A DNA stretch of 6,271 nucleotides from Victivallales bacterium (GTDB taxonomy: Bacteria; Verrucomicrobiota; Lentisphaeria; Oligosphaerales; Oligosphaeraceae): assembly GCA_017963875.1 (NCBI GenBank), contig JAGCTA010000142.1, positions 1-6,271 of the forward strand, in the 5' to 3' direction. The position numbers were made by a program, and so were the translations under genes. A model generated the notes under the pieces. That model made no database searches. It saw nothing but the letters and a program-made list of their open reading frames with translations, and was not told the DNA's origin. Below are positions 6,231 through 6,271 of this stretch, one piece after another (position 1 is the stretch's first letter; every line of letters starts with the position of its first letter).

Positions 6231-6271
6231 GGAGAGCAGTATGGAAACGCAGCATTCAACTGCGTCCTGCG
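6231..6271 (+). other. Possible start of a divergent gene at window edge
   Basis: GGAG (6231-6234) lies 6 nt before ATG 6241, and the frame stays open for the 10 codons to the window end (METQHSTASC). The same bases form a 6-bp hairpin (ACGCAG 6247-6252 / CTGCGT 6260-6265), which could instead be a weak terminator for a minus-strand gene beyond the window. Ten codons cannot decide. Confidence 0.2.

Overview
The window looks like a chromosomal segment of a member of the Planctomycetota-Verrucomicrobiota-Chlamydiota group, most likely Lentisphaerota (Victivallis-like). The main clue is a tandem run of five small secreted proteins. Each has a type IV prepilin-type N-terminal helix with no glycine before the usual processing site, and each has the H-X9-DG motif near its C-terminus. 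That lineage is known for very many such genes. The placement is inference, because there is no rRNA or other marker here.

Layout. (1) 1-957, minus strand: the N-terminal 319 codons of phosphoglycerate kinase (pgk), cut by the window edge, with a good ribosome binding site and a plausible promoter near 1037-1066. (2) 958-1405: 448 bp without a protein gene but not empty. It holds a strongly self-complementary element (about 1105-1267) closed by a perfect 10-bp stem and followed on the minus strand by six T residues, so it is a candidate structured RNA. It also holds AT-rich promoter/operator DNA for the next operon. (3) 1406-1956, plus strand: a two-gene toxin-antitoxin operon, DinJ/RelB-type antitoxin and YafQ-type mRNA interferase, overlapping by ATGA. 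(4) 1957-2192: no gene; it holds the second copy of a 17-bp repeat also found upstream of pgk, and an intrinsic terminator serving the minus strand. (5) 2193-6101, minus strand: five paralogous pseudopilin-like genes read from high to low coordinates, 14 to 70 nt apart and ending at the terminator at 2128-2165. (6) 6102-6271: upstream region of that operon with a perfect 23-bp tandem repeat and a possible start of a divergent plus-strand gene at the edge.

The five pseudopilin-like proteins form two subfamilies. The three promoter-distal ones (2193-4568) share the C-terminal tail AEDLWNGxxxAVR. The two promoter-proximal ones (4583-6101) are shorter, end in VxWxE/D and carry a CPSS motif. The export/cleavage helix is virtually constant while the middle varies, which suggests local duplication with diversification and possibly gene conversion. 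The toxin-antitoxin pair and candidate RNA lie between near-identical 17-bp repeats, consistent with, but not proving, an inserted cassette.
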